Shown here: piece by piece, positions 1 to 9,414 of the stretch
Layout: every line of letters starts with the position of its first letter
Numbering within the stretch: position 1 is the stretch's first letter
Assembly (NCBI RefSeq): GCF_000719335.1
Contig: NZ_JOGB01000032.1
Location: forward strand, 1-64,000
Source: Streptomyces sp. NRRL S-87
Lineage (GTDB): Bacteria > Actinomycetota > Actinomycetes > Streptomycetales > Streptomycetaceae
Length of the DNA: 64,000 nt
Reading direction: 5' to 3'
Made by a program: the position numbers and the translations under genes
Notes under the pieces: model-generated
Seen by the model: the letters and a program-made list of their open reading frames with translations, nothing else
Databases searched by the model: none
What the model was told of the DNA's origin: nothing

Positions 1-134
1 TGGCCGCAGGCCAGGGGCGGAGCCCCCTTGCCCCAGGGGTGGGCCTGCCGCTGGGGGCACCTCCCAGCGGTAGCTGGGGGAGGCCTGCAGGCCATGACGC
101 CTCAAGAGGCGAGGGGACCCACACACCACGGGAC
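1..134. repeat. Partial copy of a dispersed palindromic (MITE-like) element
   Basis: The end at 111-134 is identical over 24 bases to the reverse complement of 13468-13491. Upstream stretches (about 1-60) also match the interior of that second element with a few mismatches. The copy runs off the left edge of the window, so its other terminus is not visible. It has no coding content; bases 135-249 also hold no gene that I can support. Confidence 0.7.
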
Positions 135-249
135 GGCCCCACGAAGCGAGAGCCCACCCCGACACCGGCCCACGAACCGCAGCCCCGGCCAGCCCGGCCC
201 GCCCCGGCCGACCCCGCCCCCCCGCCCACCCCGGAGCGGCCCGCCCCGG

Positions 250-1068
250 TCAGCCCTGGTGGCCGTCGGCCTCCGCGGCGGCGTAGCCGCGGCGGAGGAT
301 GCGCTGGAAGGTGCGTTCGGCCAGGTCGTTGCCGGCCCGGTGCACCTGCTCGTCCTTCTTGGTGGCGTTCTTGTTGCCGGTGAAACCGGTGAGCGTGACG
401 TACAGGTAGCGGCCGTAGGCGTTGGCCGTGCGCCGGCAGACGACCTTGGGGGCGCAGAACGGCTTGCTCTTGGACGCGGGCAGGGCCTTGACCCCGCCGT
501 GCGCGTCGGCCTTGGCCGCGGCGGCCTCGGCGGCCGTGTCGAAGACGGCCACGCCCACGGTGACCTGGACGTCGGAGCGGGTGTAGTTCGCCCGCATGAA
601 GAGCGTGCAGTGGTGTGCCGCGAGCACCTTGCCGAGGGTGGCGTCGGTGTTGCGGGTGCAGTCCTTGGTCGTGTCGCCGTCGCTCAGGGCGTACGTGCGG
701 TCGGCGACCTCCGCGGCCCTGGTGCCGAAGAGCAGCCCGCCCCGCAACGGGGCGGTGTCCTTGCGGGCGTCGGACAGGTACACCAGCGGATCGGACATCG
801 GAGAGGGGTCTCCGAAGGACGGCATGGCGTCGGCCGCCGCGGAGCGGTCGTCGGTCCCGTCCTTCGGCCCGGGGTCCTCCGCGCCGCCGGTGGCGAGCAG
901 GACGGCCACCACGGCGGCCACGGCGGTGGCTCCGGCGGCCCCGCCGCCCCACAGCAGCCGCTTCCTGCGCCGGTGCTCGGCCGCGTTCGCCTCGGCCAGC
1001 GCCTCCCAGTCCGGATGCGGCGGCAGCGGCTCCGGAACCTGTCCCTCCCCATAGGTCATGCGGCGCAT
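250..1068 (-). CDS. Membrane-anchored hypothetical protein
   Basis: The product has about 272 residues. A short cytoplasmic N-terminus contains a basic cluster (HRRRKRLLWG). One hydrophobic segment follows at about residues 40-60, then an acidic linker and an exported domain of about 200 residues with several Cys. This is a single-pass membrane or uncleaved-signal protein. I do not recognise the domain. The start could also be the ATG three codons downstream (1059); neither has a strong ribosome binding site. It is divergent from the ABC-F gene, with under 100 bp between them. Confidence 0.75.
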   Translation of the reverse strand: MRRMTYGEGQVPEPLPPHPDWEALAEANAAEHRRRKRLLWGGGAAGATAVAAVVAVLLATGGAEDPGPKDGTDDRSAAADAMPSFGDPSPMSDPLVYLSDARKDTAPLRGGLLFGTRAAEVADRTYALSDGDTTKDCTRNTDATLGKVLAAHHCTLFMRANYTRSDVQVTVGVAVFDTAAEAAAAKADAHGGVKALPASKSKPFCAPKVVCRRTANAYGRYLYVTLTGFTGNKNATKKDEQVHRAGNDLAERTFQRILRRGYAAAEADGHQG

Positions 1069-1163
1069 CCTAGGCGGCCGTCCGCGGGTGCCGGTACGGG
1101 CGGTGGGGGCCCGGACGGATATCGGGTTGGGCGGGAGCGGGGCGGCCCGTCAGAATGCCGGGC

Positions 1164-2792
1164 ATGGGACATCTGGAAGCCGGCCACCTCGAGTACTACC
1201 TCCCGGACGGGCGCGTGCTGCTGCCGGACGCCTCCTTCCGCGTGGGGGAGGGCTCCGTGGTGGCCCTCGTCGGCGCGAACGGCGCGGGCAAGACGACGCT
1301 GCTCAAGCTGCTCTCGGGCGAGCTGCAGCCGCACGGCGGTTCGGTGACGGTGAGCGGCGGGCTCGGCGTGATGTCGCAGTTCGTGGGCTCGGTGCGGGAC
1401 GAGACGACGGTGCGGGACCTGCTCGTGTCCGTGGCGCAGCCGCGGATCCGGGCGGCGGCGAAGGCCGTGGACGAGGCCGAGCACCTGATCATGACGGTCG
1501 ACGACGAGGCCGCGCAGATGAAGTACGCGCAGGCCCTGTCCGACTGGGCGGACGTCCAGGGGTACGAGGCCGAGACCCTGTGGGACGTGTGCACGACGGC
1601 CGCGCTGGGGGTCCCGTACGACCGGGCCCAGTTCCGCGAGGTGCGCACGCTCTCCGGCGGTGAGCAGAAGCGGTTGGTGCTGGAGGCGCTGCTGCGCGGC
1701 CCGGACGAGGTGCTGCTGCTCGACGAGCCGGACAACTACCTCGACGTGCCGGGCAAGCGGTGGCTGGAGGACCAGCTGCGGGCCACGCGCAAGACGGTGC
1801 TGTTCATCTCGCACGACCGGGAGCTGCTCTCCCGGGCCGCACAGAAGATCATCGCGGTCGAGCCGGGCGTCGACGGGTCGGACGTGTGGGTGCACGGCGG
1901 CGGCTTCGACACCTTCCACGACGCCCGCAAGGAGCGCTTCGCCCGGTTCGAGGAGCTCAAGCGGCGCTGGGAGGAGAAGCACGCCCAGCTGAAGAAGCTG
2001 GTGGTCACGCTGCGGCAGGCGGCCGCGGTGAGCCACGAGATGGCCTCGCGGTACGCGGCCGCCCAGACGCGGCTGAGGAAGTTCGAGGAGGCGGGTCCGC
2101 CGCCGGAGCCGCCGCGCGAGCAGGAGATCACGATGCGGCTGCGCGGCGGACGTACCGGGGTACGGGCGCTGACCTGCGAGAAGCTGGAGCTCACCGGTCT
2201 GATGAAGCCCTTCGACCTGGAGGTCTTCTACGGCGAGCGGGTGGCGGTGCTGGGCTCGAACGGCTCGGGCAAGTCGCACTTCCTGCGGCTGCTGGCCGGG
2301 GACGCCGAGCGGCCGGTGCCGCACGAGGGCGTGTGGAAGCTGGGTGCGCGCGTCGTGCCGGGTCACTTCGCGCAGACCCACGCGCATCCGGAGCTGTTCG
2401 GCCGCACGCTCGTCGACATCCTGTGGACGGAGCACTCCAAGGACCGGGGCGGAGCCATGTCGGCGCTGCGCCGGTACGAGCTGGACCGGCAGGGCGACCA
2501 GCCCTTCGACCGGCTCTCCGGCGGCCAGCAGGCGCGGTTCCAGATCCTGCTCCTGGAGCTGGCGGGCACCACGGCGCTGCTGCTGGACGAGCCGACGGAC
2601 AACCTGGACCTGGAGTCGGCCGAAGCCCTCCAGGACGGGCTGGAGGCGTACGAGGGCACGGTGCTGTGCGTGACGCACGACCGCTGGTTCGCGAAGTCCT
2701 TCGACCGGTACCTGGTCTTCGGCTCGGACGGGGTGGTCAGGGAGACCACCGAGCCCGTCTGGGACGAGCGCCGTGTCGAGCGCAAGCGGTGA
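1164..2792 (+). CDS. ABC-F family ATP-binding protein
   Basis: This is a soluble tandem-ATPase protein of about 542 residues with no membrane segments, which is the hallmark of ABC-F translation factors that act on the ribosome. Walker A motifs are GANGAGKTT (near residue 37) and GSNGSGKS. Signature motifs are LSGGEQKRL and LSGGQQARF. Walker B motifs are VLLLDEPDNYLD and ALLLDEPTDNLD. A charged helical linker joins the halves. Members range from housekeeping factors (EttA, Uup) to macrolide/lincosamide protection proteins; the sequence alone does not decide which this is. The start at 1164 was preferred to an in-frame ATG three codons upstream. Confidence 0.85.
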   Translation: MGHLEAGHLEYYLPDGRVLLPDASFRVGEGSVVALVGANGAGKTTLLKLLSGELQPHGGSVTVSGGLGVMSQFVGSVRDETTVRDLLVSVAQPRIRAAAKAVDEAEHLIMTVDDEAAQMKYAQALSDWADVQGYEAETLWDVCTTAALGVPYDRAQFREVRTLSGGEQKRLVLEALLRGPDEVLLLDEPDNYLDVPGKRWLEDQLRATRKTVLFISHDRELLSRAAQKIIAVEPGVDGSDVWVHGGGFDTFHDARKERFARFEELKRRWEEKHAQLKKLVVTLRQAAAVSHEMASRYAAAQTRLRKFEEAGPPPEPPREQEITMRLRGGRTGVRALTCEKLELTGLMKPFDLEVFYGERVAVLGSNGSGKSHFLRLLAGDAERPVPHEGVWKLGARVVPGHFAQTHAHPELFGRTLVDILWTEHSKDRGGAMSALRRYELDRQGDQPFDRLSGGQQARFQILLLELAGTTALLLDEPTDNLDLESAEALQDGLEAYEGTVLCVTHDRWFAKSFDRYLVFGSDGVVRETTEPVWDERRVERKR

Positions 2793-2817
2793 TTCCGGGG
2801 CGCCCTAGTCTCTGGCC

Positions 2818-4062
2818 ATGCGCTGGGAGAAGAGGGGCGAGGGCGCCTTCGGGGCGTGGCTGCTGAGGCCCGCCCCGCTGATCTGGCAGCTGGCCGGGGC
2901 GGGCGTGCTGGTGGCGGTGGCCGTGTCGGTCTCGGTGCGCACCGCCGACGGGGGCATGGACAACGCCTTCGTCGTCCGGGCGGCTGACGCGCTGCTGGAC
3001 GGCAGGTCCCCGTACGCCGACAAGCGCTTCCTGTACTTCCCGAGTGCGGTCCTCATGGCCGTGCCGGAGGCGCTGGTGCCGGTGGGCGCCCTGCGGGTCC
3101 TGGTTCCGCTGGGGACGTCGGCGCTGCTCGCCGTCGGATGGTGGGGGGCGCTGCGGATCTTCTCGGTGCCGCTGCGCAGCCGGTTCGGGGTGCTGGGCCT
3201 CGCCGTTCTGGCGTCGGCCTACCGGCCGTACGCCAACCTGGTGCTGCTGGGGAACTGGACCTGCCTCGCCGCGGCCGCCCTGCCGCTGGCCCTGCTGGCC
3301 GCGCACCGGGGCCGCTGGGTGCGGGCCGGGCTGGTCGTCGGCGCGGCCGTGGCCGCGAAGCCGATGCTGGTGCCGGTGGGCCTGCTCTTCGTCTTCGCCC
3401 GGCGGTGGCGCGGGCTGGCCGCCGTGGTGCTGGTGCCGCTGGGGGCCTCGCTGCTGGCCGCGGCCCTGATGCCGCGGCCCTCGCTGTTCTTCACCAGGAC
3501 GCTGCCTTTCCTGCTCCGTGGCCAGGACTCCTTCGCGCGGCCCTGGGACGCCTCGCCGGTCGCGGTCCTGCCGCGGCTCGGCGTACCCCAGCCGGCGGCG
3601 GTGGCGGTCGCCGGGCTGCTGGCGGCCACGGGGCTCCTGTGCGCGTGGCGGCGCTGGCGGCGTGCGGACGAGGGGCCCCAGCGGCTGGTGGAGACGGCCT
3701 GCATGGTGATGCTCGCCGCATTCCTGGTCTCGCGACCGTCCTTCGACCACTACCTCCTGGTGGTGCTCCCGCTGCTGCTGGCCTCGGGGGCCCGGGACGG
3801 CTCGCTGCCGCGCTCCCCTTGGTTCTGGCTGGCCCTGGTGCCCCAGACCGCGGGCATTCCGTGGCCCTCGGAGTTCGAGAACAATAAACGGGCATTCCGG
3901 GACATAGCGACCCTCTGTTCACTCGCAGGTCTGCTGGCCGGTCGTGCGCTGCGCGCGCGTCGGGTTACTCTGGAGCCCGTAACAACTGCGGGGTCCCCAC
4001 CCAGGACCGAACCGGAGTGCGCCGCGACGCCAGTTCCATCGGCATCGCGGACCGCGTTTTGA
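2818..4062 (+). CDS. GT87-family polyprenol-phosphate-mannose-type mannosyltransferase
   Basis: This integral membrane protein has about 414 residues and roughly nine hydrophobic segments. It carries a periplasmic-loop pattern (ADALLDGRSPY) typical of GT-C family 87 (DUF2029) enzymes. Family members transfer mannose or arabinose from polyprenyl phosphate to cell-envelope glycans. The C-terminal tail is short and basic. It begins 25 bp after the ABC-F gene, so co-transcription is likely. Its last codons overlap the predicted rplM promoter. The acceptor substrate is unknown. Confidence 0.75.
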   Translation: MRWEKRGEGAFGAWLLRPAPLIWQLAGAGVLVAVAVSVSVRTADGGMDNAFVVRAADALLDGRSPYADKRFLYFPSAVLMAVPEALVPVGALRVLVPLGTSALLAVGWWGALRIFSVPLRSRFGVLGLAVLASAYRPYANLVLLGNWTCLAAAALPLALLAAHRGRWVRAGLVVGAAVAAKPMLVPVGLLFVFARRWRGLAAVVLVPLGASLLAAALMPRPSLFFTRTLPFLLRGQDSFARPWDASPVAVLPRLGVPQPAAVAVAGLLAATGLLCAWRRWRRADEGPQRLVETACMVMLAAFLVSRPSFDHYLLVVLPLLLASGARDGSLPRSPWFWLALVPQTAGIPWPSEFENNKRAFRDIATLCSLAGLLAGRALRARRVTLEPVTTAGSPPRTEPECAATPVPSASRTAF

Positions 4063-4088
4063 CCCGTTTGGGTCCTCATGGGTATCCT
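4059..4088 (+). promoter_or_regulatory. Predicted vegetative promoter of rplM-rpsI
   Basis: TTGACC (4059-4064) and TATCCT (4083-4088) are separated by 18 bases, a good HrdB-type promoter. It would leave a leader of about 210 nucleotides before rplM. I saw no recognised ribosomal-protein leader motif in 4089-4305. Confidence 0.6.
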
Positions 4089-4305
4089 GCTGGTTTGTTA
4101 TGCGTATGGGCTGTCTCATTCTCACGTGATAGGTCCTTACGCCGGTCCACCGGACCGATGACCAGCAGTTCAAGCCGTTCGTACGGGTTGCGTCCCCGAT
4201 GCGAACGAGGGCTGTCGTGATCGTCCGTGGTGACCCTGTCAGGACCCGTCTCGCGGGGCTAGCGCCCCAGGGGCGACCCACCACTGAAGAAGCGAAGGCA
4301 TACGC

Positions 4306-4749
4306 GTGCGTACGTTCAGCCCCAAGCCCGGCGACATCTCGCGCCAGTGGCTCGTCATCGACGCCCAGGACGTCGTCCTCGGCCGTCTGGCGACTCAGGC
4401 CGCCACTCTCCTGCGCGGCAAGCACAAGCCGACCTATGCCCCTCACATGGACATGGGCGACTTCGTGATCATCGTCAACGCCGACAAGGTCCACCTGTCC
4501 GGCAACAAGGCCGCGCAGAAGATGGCCTACCGCCACTCCGGCTACCCGGGCGGTCTCCGCAGCGTCCGCTACGACGACCTGCTCCGGGACAACCCGGAGA
4601 AGGCCGTCGAGAAGGCCGTCAAGGGCATGCTCCCGAAGAACTCGCTGGGCCGCCAGATGCTCTCGAAGCTGAAGGTCTACCGTGGCGCCGAGCACCCCCA
4701 CGCTGCGCAGCAGCCGGTGGCGTTCGAGATCACCCAGGTCGCGCAGTAA
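4306..4749 (+). CDS. rplM: 50S ribosomal protein L13
   Basis: This is a full-length L13 of 147 residues, a large-subunit protein that binds 23S rRNA early in assembly. Conserved stretches are [20 protein letters not shown] at the N-terminus, [12 protein letters not shown] in the middle and [13 protein letters not shown] towards the C-terminus. A GTG start preceded by a GAAG-type ribosome binding site fits. It is 43 bp from rpsI in the usual rplM-rpsI operon. Confidence 0.97.
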   Translation: MRTFSPKPGDISRQWLVIDAQDVVLGRLATQAATLLRGKHKPTYAPHMDMGDFVIIVNADKVHLSGNKAAQKMAYRHSGYPGGLRSVRYDDLLRDNPEKAVEKAVKGMLPKNSLGRQMLSKLKVYRGAEHPHAAQQPVAFEITQVAQ

Positions 4750-4792
4750 TCCCGGCCACCACCTAAGACCGTAAAGAATTCTGAGGAGCATC

Positions 4793-5302
4793 GTGGCCGA
4801 GACCACCCCTGAGACCCCCGTTGACGAGTTCGAGGGCGTCGAGGAGTACACCACCGAGACCGTCGTCGAGTCGGAGTACACCTCCGAGTCGCTCGCTTCC
4901 CGCTTCGGCGACCCGCAGCCGGCCGCCGGCCTGGGCCGCCGCAAGAACGCCATCGCCCGCGTCCGGATCGTCCCGGGCACCGGCAAGTGGAAGATCAACG
5001 GTCGCACCCTCGAGGACTACTTCCCGAACAAGGTGCACCAGCAGGAAGTCAACGAGCCCTTCAAGGTGCTCGAGCTCGACAACCGCTACGACGTTGTCGC
5101 CCGCATCGCGGGTGGCGGCGTCTCCGGCCAGGCCGGCGCCCTGCGCCTCGGCGTGGCCCGCGCCCTGAACGAGGCGGACGTGGAGAACAACCGCGGTCCG
5201 CTGAAGAAGGCCGGCTTCCTCTCCCGCGACGACCGTGCGGTCGAGCGCAAGAAGGCCGGTCTCAAGAAGGCCCGCAAGGCCCCGCAGTACAGCAAGCGCT
5301 AA
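4793..5302 (+). CDS. rpsI: 30S ribosomal protein S9
   Basis: This S9 has 169 residues. The first 45 or so are an acidic Glu/Thr-rich extension typical of actinobacterial S9. The conserved core follows, with [12 protein letters not shown] near residue 49. The basic tail ends in the universal KAPQYSKR, which reaches the ribosomal P site. The GTG start at 4793 is preceded by GAGGA. It is the second gene of the rplM operon and is followed by a strong hairpin terminator. Confidence 0.97.
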   Translation: MAETTPETPVDEFEGVEEYTTETVVESEYTSESLASRFGDPQPAAGLGRRKNAIARVRIVPGTGKWKINGRTLEDYFPNKVHQQEVNEPFKVLELDNRYDVVARIAGGGVSGQAGALRLGVARALNEADVENNRGPLKKAGFLSRDDRAVERKKAGLKKARKAPQYSKR

Positions 5303-5327
5303 TCTCCGCCTGCTGCTCTGCACGTAT

Positions 5328-5362
5328 CCGCCCCGGCGGCACGCTCTGTGCTGCCGGGGCGG
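5328..5362 (+). terminator. rplM-rpsI terminator hairpin
   Basis: A 15-bp stem (5328-5342 with 5348-5362, one wobble pair) closes on a 5-base loop and is followed by TTCGTTTA. It lies 25 bp after the rpsI stop. Confidence 0.8.
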
Positions 5363-5428
5363 TTCGTTTAGCGCCACAAGCGTCGTATATCTGTTCCAAG
5401 CTCCACAGCGCGAACTCGGAGGACAAAA

Positions 5429-6787
5429 GTGGGACGACTCTTCGGCACCGACGGTGTACGCGGCGTCGCCAACGCGGACCTGACGGCTGAGCTGGCGCTC
5501 GGCCTGTCCGTGGCGGCCGCGCACGTGCTCGGCGAGGCGGGTACGTTCGAGGGCCACCGCCCGACCGCCGTGGTCGGCCGCGACCCGCGCGCCTCCGGCG
5601 AATTCCTGGAAGCCGCCGTCGTCGCGGGCCTGGCCAGCGCCGGCGTGGACGTCCTGCGCGTCGGTGTGCTGCCCACCCCCGCGGTGGCGTATCTCACCGG
5701 TGCGCTGGGTGCCGACCTCGGCGTCATGCTCTCCGCCAGCCACAACGCCATGCCCGACAACGGCATCAAGTTCTTCGCCCGCGGCGGCCACAAGCTGGCC
5801 GACGAGCTGGAGGACAAGATCGAGGCCGTGTACGAGCAGCACCGCACCGGTGCTCCGTGGGAGCGCCCCACCGGCGCCGGCGTCGGCCGCGTCCGCTCGT
5901 ACGACGAGGGCTTCGACCGGTACGTCGCCCACCTGATCGGCGTACTGCCCAACCGCCTCGACGGCCTGAAGATCGTCCTGGACGAGGCGCACGGCGCGGC
6001 CGCCCACGTGTCCCCCGAGGCCTTCGCCCGTGCCGGGGCCGAGATCGTCACCATCGGTGCCGAGCCCGACGGCCTGAACATCAACGACGGCTGCGGCTCC
6101 ACCCACCTCGACCTGCTCAAGCGCGCGGTCGTCGAGCACGGGGCGGACCTGGGCATCGCCCACGACGGCGACGCCGACCGCTGCCTCGCGGTGGACGCCG
6201 ACGGCAACGAGATCGACGGCGACCAGATCCTCGCGGTGCTCGCCCTCGCCATGCGCGAGGCCGGCCACCTGCGCGGGAACACGGTCGTCGCCACCGTCAT
6301 GTCGAACCTGGGCTTCAAGCTGGCCATGGAGGCCGAGGGCGTCGAGCTCGTCCAGACCGCGGTCGGCGACCGGTACGTCCTGGAGTCGATGAAGGAGCAC
6401 GGCTACGCGCTGGGCGGCGAGCAGTCCGGCCACGTGATCGTCCTCGACCACGCCACCACCGGCGACGGCACCCTGACCGGCCTGATGCTGGCCGCCCGGG
6501 TCGCGGCCACCGGCAAGTCGCTGGCCGAGCTGGCCGGGGTCATGTCGCGGCTGCCGCAGGTGCTGGTGAACGTCAAGGACGTCGACAAGTCCCGCGTCGC
6601 CACCTCCGGCGAGCTGGCCGCGGCCGTCGCCGAGGCCGAGCGCGAGCTCGGCTCCACCGGGCGGGTGCTGCTGCGCCCCTCCGGCACCGAGCCGCTCGTC
6701 CGGGTGATGGTGGAGGCAGCCGACATCGAGCAGGCCCGCTCCGTCGCCGGCCGGCTGGCGGACGTGGTGAAGTCGGCGCTGGGTTAG
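5429..6787 (+). CDS. glmM: Phosphoglucosamine mutase
   Basis: This enzyme of 452 residues interconverts glucosamine-6-phosphate and glucosamine-1-phosphate for UDP-GlcNAc and peptidoglycan synthesis. The N-terminus [11 protein letters not shown] and the phosphoserine loop [13 protein letters not shown] (around residue 105) are intact. So are the Mg-binding [13 protein letters not shown] and the phosphate-binding [12 protein letters not shown] near the C-terminus. It starts with GTG after GGAGG. glmS lies 2.6 kb downstream in the same pathway, separated by coaA and a lipoprotein gene. Confidence 0.97.
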   Translation: MGRLFGTDGVRGVANADLTAELALGLSVAAAHVLGEAGTFEGHRPTAVVGRDPRASGEFLEAAVVAGLASAGVDVLRVGVLPTPAVAYLTGALGADLGVMLSASHNAMPDNGIKFFARGGHKLADELEDKIEAVYEQHRTGAPWERPTGAGVGRVRSYDEGFDRYVAHLIGVLPNRLDGLKIVLDEAHGAAAHVSPEAFARAGAEIVTIGAEPDGLNINDGCGSTHLDLLKRAVVEHGADLGIAHDGDADRCLAVDADGNEIDGDQILAVLALAMREAGHLRGNTVVATVMSNLGFKLAMEAEGVELVQTAVGDRYVLESMKEHGYALGGEQSGHVIVLDHATTGDGTLTGLMLAARVAATGKSLAELAGVMSRLPQVLVNVKDVDKSRVATSGELAAAVAEAERELGSTGRVLLRPSGTEPLVRVMVEAADIEQARSVAGRLADVVKSALG

Positions 6788-6881
6788 TCGGCTGGTCGGC
6801 CGGCCGACTGGCCGGCCGGTCGGGTCGGTCGGTCTGGTCGGTCCGGTCGCGTCGTCACGCGGCCACGCGTCCACGCTTCGT

Positions 6882-6917
6882 TCCGGCGCATCCAGCGGCC
6901 CCGCTGGGTGCGCCGGA
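6882..6917. terminator. Bidirectional terminator between glmM and coaA
   Basis: A 17-bp stem (6882-6898 with 6901-6917, one wobble pair) forms in the gap between the convergent glmM and coaA genes. The preceding bases 6788-6850 are a run of imperfect GGTC/GGCC short repeats. Confidence 0.7.
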
Positions 6918-7014
6918 GTCGTTTCCGGGCGTAGAAGGCCGGCCTGTCATCCGAAGGTGCGGCACGGCCGCACCCCCGGTGCTCCGGTGGTGCTCGGCGG
7001 CGCTCCGGTGGTGC

Positions 7015-8004
7015 TCAGAGCTTGCGCAGGCTCAGTCGTTGCACCTTGTGGTCGGGGCCCTTGCGGATGATCAGGTTGGCGCGGCCGCGGGTCGGGGCGA
7101 CGTTCTCCAGCAGGTTGGGGCGGTTGATGGTGCGCCACATCGTGCGGGCGTAGTCCATCGCCTCCTCCTCCGACACCTGGGTGTACTTCCGGAAGTAGGA
7201 GAAAGGATTCTGGAAGGCGGTCTCGCGCAGCTTGCGGAAGCGGTTCAGGTACCAGCGCTCGATGTCCTCAGGACGGGCGTCCACGTACACGCTGAAGTCG
7301 AAGAAGTCGGCGAGCCCGACCCGGGTGCGGCCGTCCTTGCCGGGCAGGGCCGGCTGCAGGACGTTCAGCCCCTCCACGATCAGGATGTCGGGGCGGCGCA
7401 CCACCAGGCGCTCGCCCGGCACGATGTCGTAGATCAGGTGCGAGTAGACGGGCGCGGTGACCTCGTCCTTGCCGGCCTTGATGTCGGCGACGAAGCGGGT
7501 CAGGGCGCGCCGGTCGTAGGACTCGGGGAAGCCCTTGCGGGACAGCAGTCCGCGCTCCGCCAGCTCCTTCATCGGGTACAGGAAGCCGTCGGTGGTGACC
7601 AGCTCCACGCGCGGGTGCTCCGGCCAGCGGGCCAGCAGCGCCTGGAGCAGGCGGGCGACGGTGGACTTGCCGACGGCGACGGAGCCGGCCACCCCTATGA
7701 CGAAGGGGGTGCCCTGCTGGGCGCCGTGGCCGTTGCCGGCGTCACCGAGGAAGGTGTTCAGCGCCCCGCGCAGGTTGCTCGTCGCGCCGACGTAGAGGTT
7801 GAGCAGGCGGGACAGCGGGAGGTAGACGTCCCGGACCTCGTCGAGGTCGATGACGTCGCCGAGGCCGCGCAGCCGCTCGACCTCCTCGGCGGTGAGGGGG
7901 AGCGGGGTGCGCTCGCGCAGGGCGCTCCACTCGGCGCGGGTGAGGTCGACGTAGGGGGAACCCTCTGCCCGGCGCGCGGCGCTTCGTGGCGGCGAAGTGA
8001 TCAC
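7015..8004 (-). CDS. coaA: Pantothenate kinase, type I
   Basis: This 329-residue enzyme phosphorylates pantothenate, the first committed step of coenzyme A synthesis. The P-loop [12 protein letters not shown] lies near residue 104. Family blocks [20 protein letters not shown] and [11 protein letters not shown] are all present. Length is normal. The GTG start at 8004 gives the full N-terminal helix region. It faces glmM across a shared terminator. Confidence 0.95.
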   Translation of the reverse strand: MITSPPRSAARRAEGSPYVDLTRAEWSALRERTPLPLTAEEVERLRGLGDVIDLDEVRDVYLPLSRLLNLYVGATSNLRGALNTFLGDAGNGHGAQQGTPFVIGVAGSVAVGKSTVARLLQALLARWPEHPRVELVTTDGFLYPMKELAERGLLSRKGFPESYDRRALTRFVADIKAGKDEVTAPVYSHLIYDIVPGERLVVRRPDILIVEGLNVLQPALPGKDGRTRVGLADFFDFSVYVDARPEDIERWYLNRFRKLRETAFQNPFSYFRKYTQVSEEEAMDYARTMWRTINRPNLLENVAPTRGRANLIIRKGPDHKVQRLSLRKL

Positions 8005-8319
8005 ACTCCATTGTCGGCGCTGCGGGGCCCGCGTGGGTGGTGGGCTCGGTCACGTGGGGCGGCTCCCGGGCGTACGGGGGAGCGGGTTTCGCGGGGCTGG
8101 TGGGGGTTCGTGTCACTCCGGGGGCCGGAGGGTTGTACGGGAACGTGTTGCGATCGGGCCCAGGTGCTGTGTCGCGGTGGTCACGATTGGCCGGAGCGGC
8201 CGGAAATCGCGGGCGGACCGGGCGCCGATTGGTGATCATTACGGGGTCCGCGTGGGGGAGCTCCACTCCGAAGCGTCACGCGGGGGGGATTTTTTCAGCA
8301 CTTCTGGAGAGATGCAGCC
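8005..8319. other. Divergent intergenic region, coaA / lipoprotein gene
   Basis: This 315-bp gap must hold promoters for both divergent genes. It is G-rich and I found no convincing -35/-10 pair, inverted repeat or small ORF in it. A GGAGAG ribosome binding site for the lipoprotein gene lies at its right end. Confidence 0.5.
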
Positions 8320-9126
8320 ATGCGCACCGCCATTCGCCGTACCGCCGCGCGCCGTAGCGCCGTTCGTCGCACCGCCGTCGCCGTCACCGTGGCCTCGCTT
8401 GCCCTGGTCGTCACGGCCTGCGGTTCCTCCGGCACGTCGACCGACGAGAAGGCCGAGGCCGGCACCGGCAAGGCGGCGGCCAGCAGCGCGCCGGCCGAGC
8501 CGGCGGCCCGTCCGCTGTCCGCCGCCGAGCTGGAGCAGCTCGCCGTCGCGCAGGCCGACCTGCCGGGTTACAAGGTCGAGGACAAGCTGAAGAACCCGCC
8601 GGCGGAGGCGGGCAAGGCCGTCTCGGACAAGCCGGCCTGCCAGCCGTACGCGGACGCGATCGCGGGCGTCATCGGGAAGCCCGCCGCCAAGGCGCTCCGC
8701 TCGGCCGTGGCCCTGCCCAAGGACGCCGGCACGGCGCAGACGCCGGAGCAGAAGGCCCTGGCAGGCCTGAACGCCCTCAAGTCGCCCGCGACCCGCGTGA
8801 TCCTCGCTTCGTACGAGGGGGACAAGGCGGCCGAGCACGTACTGACCCTGAAGAACTCGGGCGCCGACTGCATGCAGGGCTTCACCGTCACCCAGGACGG
8901 CGAGAAGACCAAGATCAAGTCGATGACGCCGATGACGCTGGACGCCGGTGACGAGGACTCGTCCTGGTCCTTCGTCATGGACATGGACGGCCAGCCCGCC
9001 GAGTTCAACATCGCCCTGATGAGCAAGGGCACCACGCTGGCCAGCTTCTACACCTTCAGCCTCGGTGGCTCGGTCAAGGAGCTGCCGGAGCCGATCATCG
9101 ACGCGCAGGAGAAGAAGCTCGCCTGA
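8320..9126 (+). CDS. Secreted lipoprotein of unknown function
   Basis: The product has 268 residues. A very basic N-region and a hydrophobic stretch end in the lipobox LVVTAC, so Cys near residue 38 should be lipidated and the protein held on the outer face of the membrane. The mature part begins with a Gly/Ala/Ser-rich linker. A soluble domain of about 190 residues follows, with Cys pairs that could form disulfides. I do not recognise the domain. It stands alone between a divergent coaA and a downstream hairpin. Confidence 0.8.
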   Translation: MRTAIRRTAARRSAVRRTAVAVTVASLALVVTACGSSGTSTDEKAEAGTGKAAASSAPAEPAARPLSAAELEQLAVAQADLPGYKVEDKLKNPPAEAGKAVSDKPACQPYADAIAGVIGKPAAKALRSAVALPKDAGTAQTPEQKALAGLNALKSPATRVILASYEGDKAAEHVLTLKNSGADCMQGFTVTQDGEKTKIKSMTPMTLDAGDEDSSWSFVMDMDGQPAEFNIALMSKGTTLASFYTFSLGGSVKELPEPIIDAQEKKLA

Positions 9127-9161
9127 GCGATGCGTCGGATGTGATGCGCCTCATGCGCACG

Positions 9162-9198
9162 GCGCGCCGCGGGCCCACGGGGGTGGCTCGCGGCGCGC
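9162..9198 (+). terminator. Hairpin after the lipoprotein gene
   Basis: A perfect 10-bp stem of GCGCGCCGCG (9162-9171) with its complement (9189-9198) lies 35 bp after the stop. The rest of the gap to glmS (9200-9414) contains imperfect copies of CGGTGGGTGC and no gene. Confidence 0.6.
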
Positions 9199-9414
9199 TT
9201 CGCGCAGGGGGCGCGTTTCGCGTGTGAGACGCGGGGGTCGGTCGGCGGGCGCTCGGGCGGTGGGTGCCCTGTCGGACGGCGCTCGGTTGGTGGGTGCTCG
9301 GGCGGTGGGTGCGCCCCGCGGGGGGGCAGCGAGGAGTGAGGGGCGCGTAACGGCGCACGGCGCGGGTCCGCGCGCTCCCCGGTGACGGCCCGAGCGCGGC
9401 GTAGGCTGCGGCCC

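Noticed and set aside
4089..4305. Riboswitch or ribosomal-protein leader before rplM
   Set aside because: The 200-base leader has no structure or motif that I can match to a known leader family.
4763..6874. Minus-strand open frame of about 700 codons opposite rpsI and glmM
   Set aside because: The plus strand encodes two unmistakable essential proteins; the antisense translation has no family features.
9127..9414. glmS ribozyme
   Set aside because: The region is G-rich repeat DNA with a simple terminator hairpin; the ribozyme core is not present and the class is confined mainly to Firmicutes.
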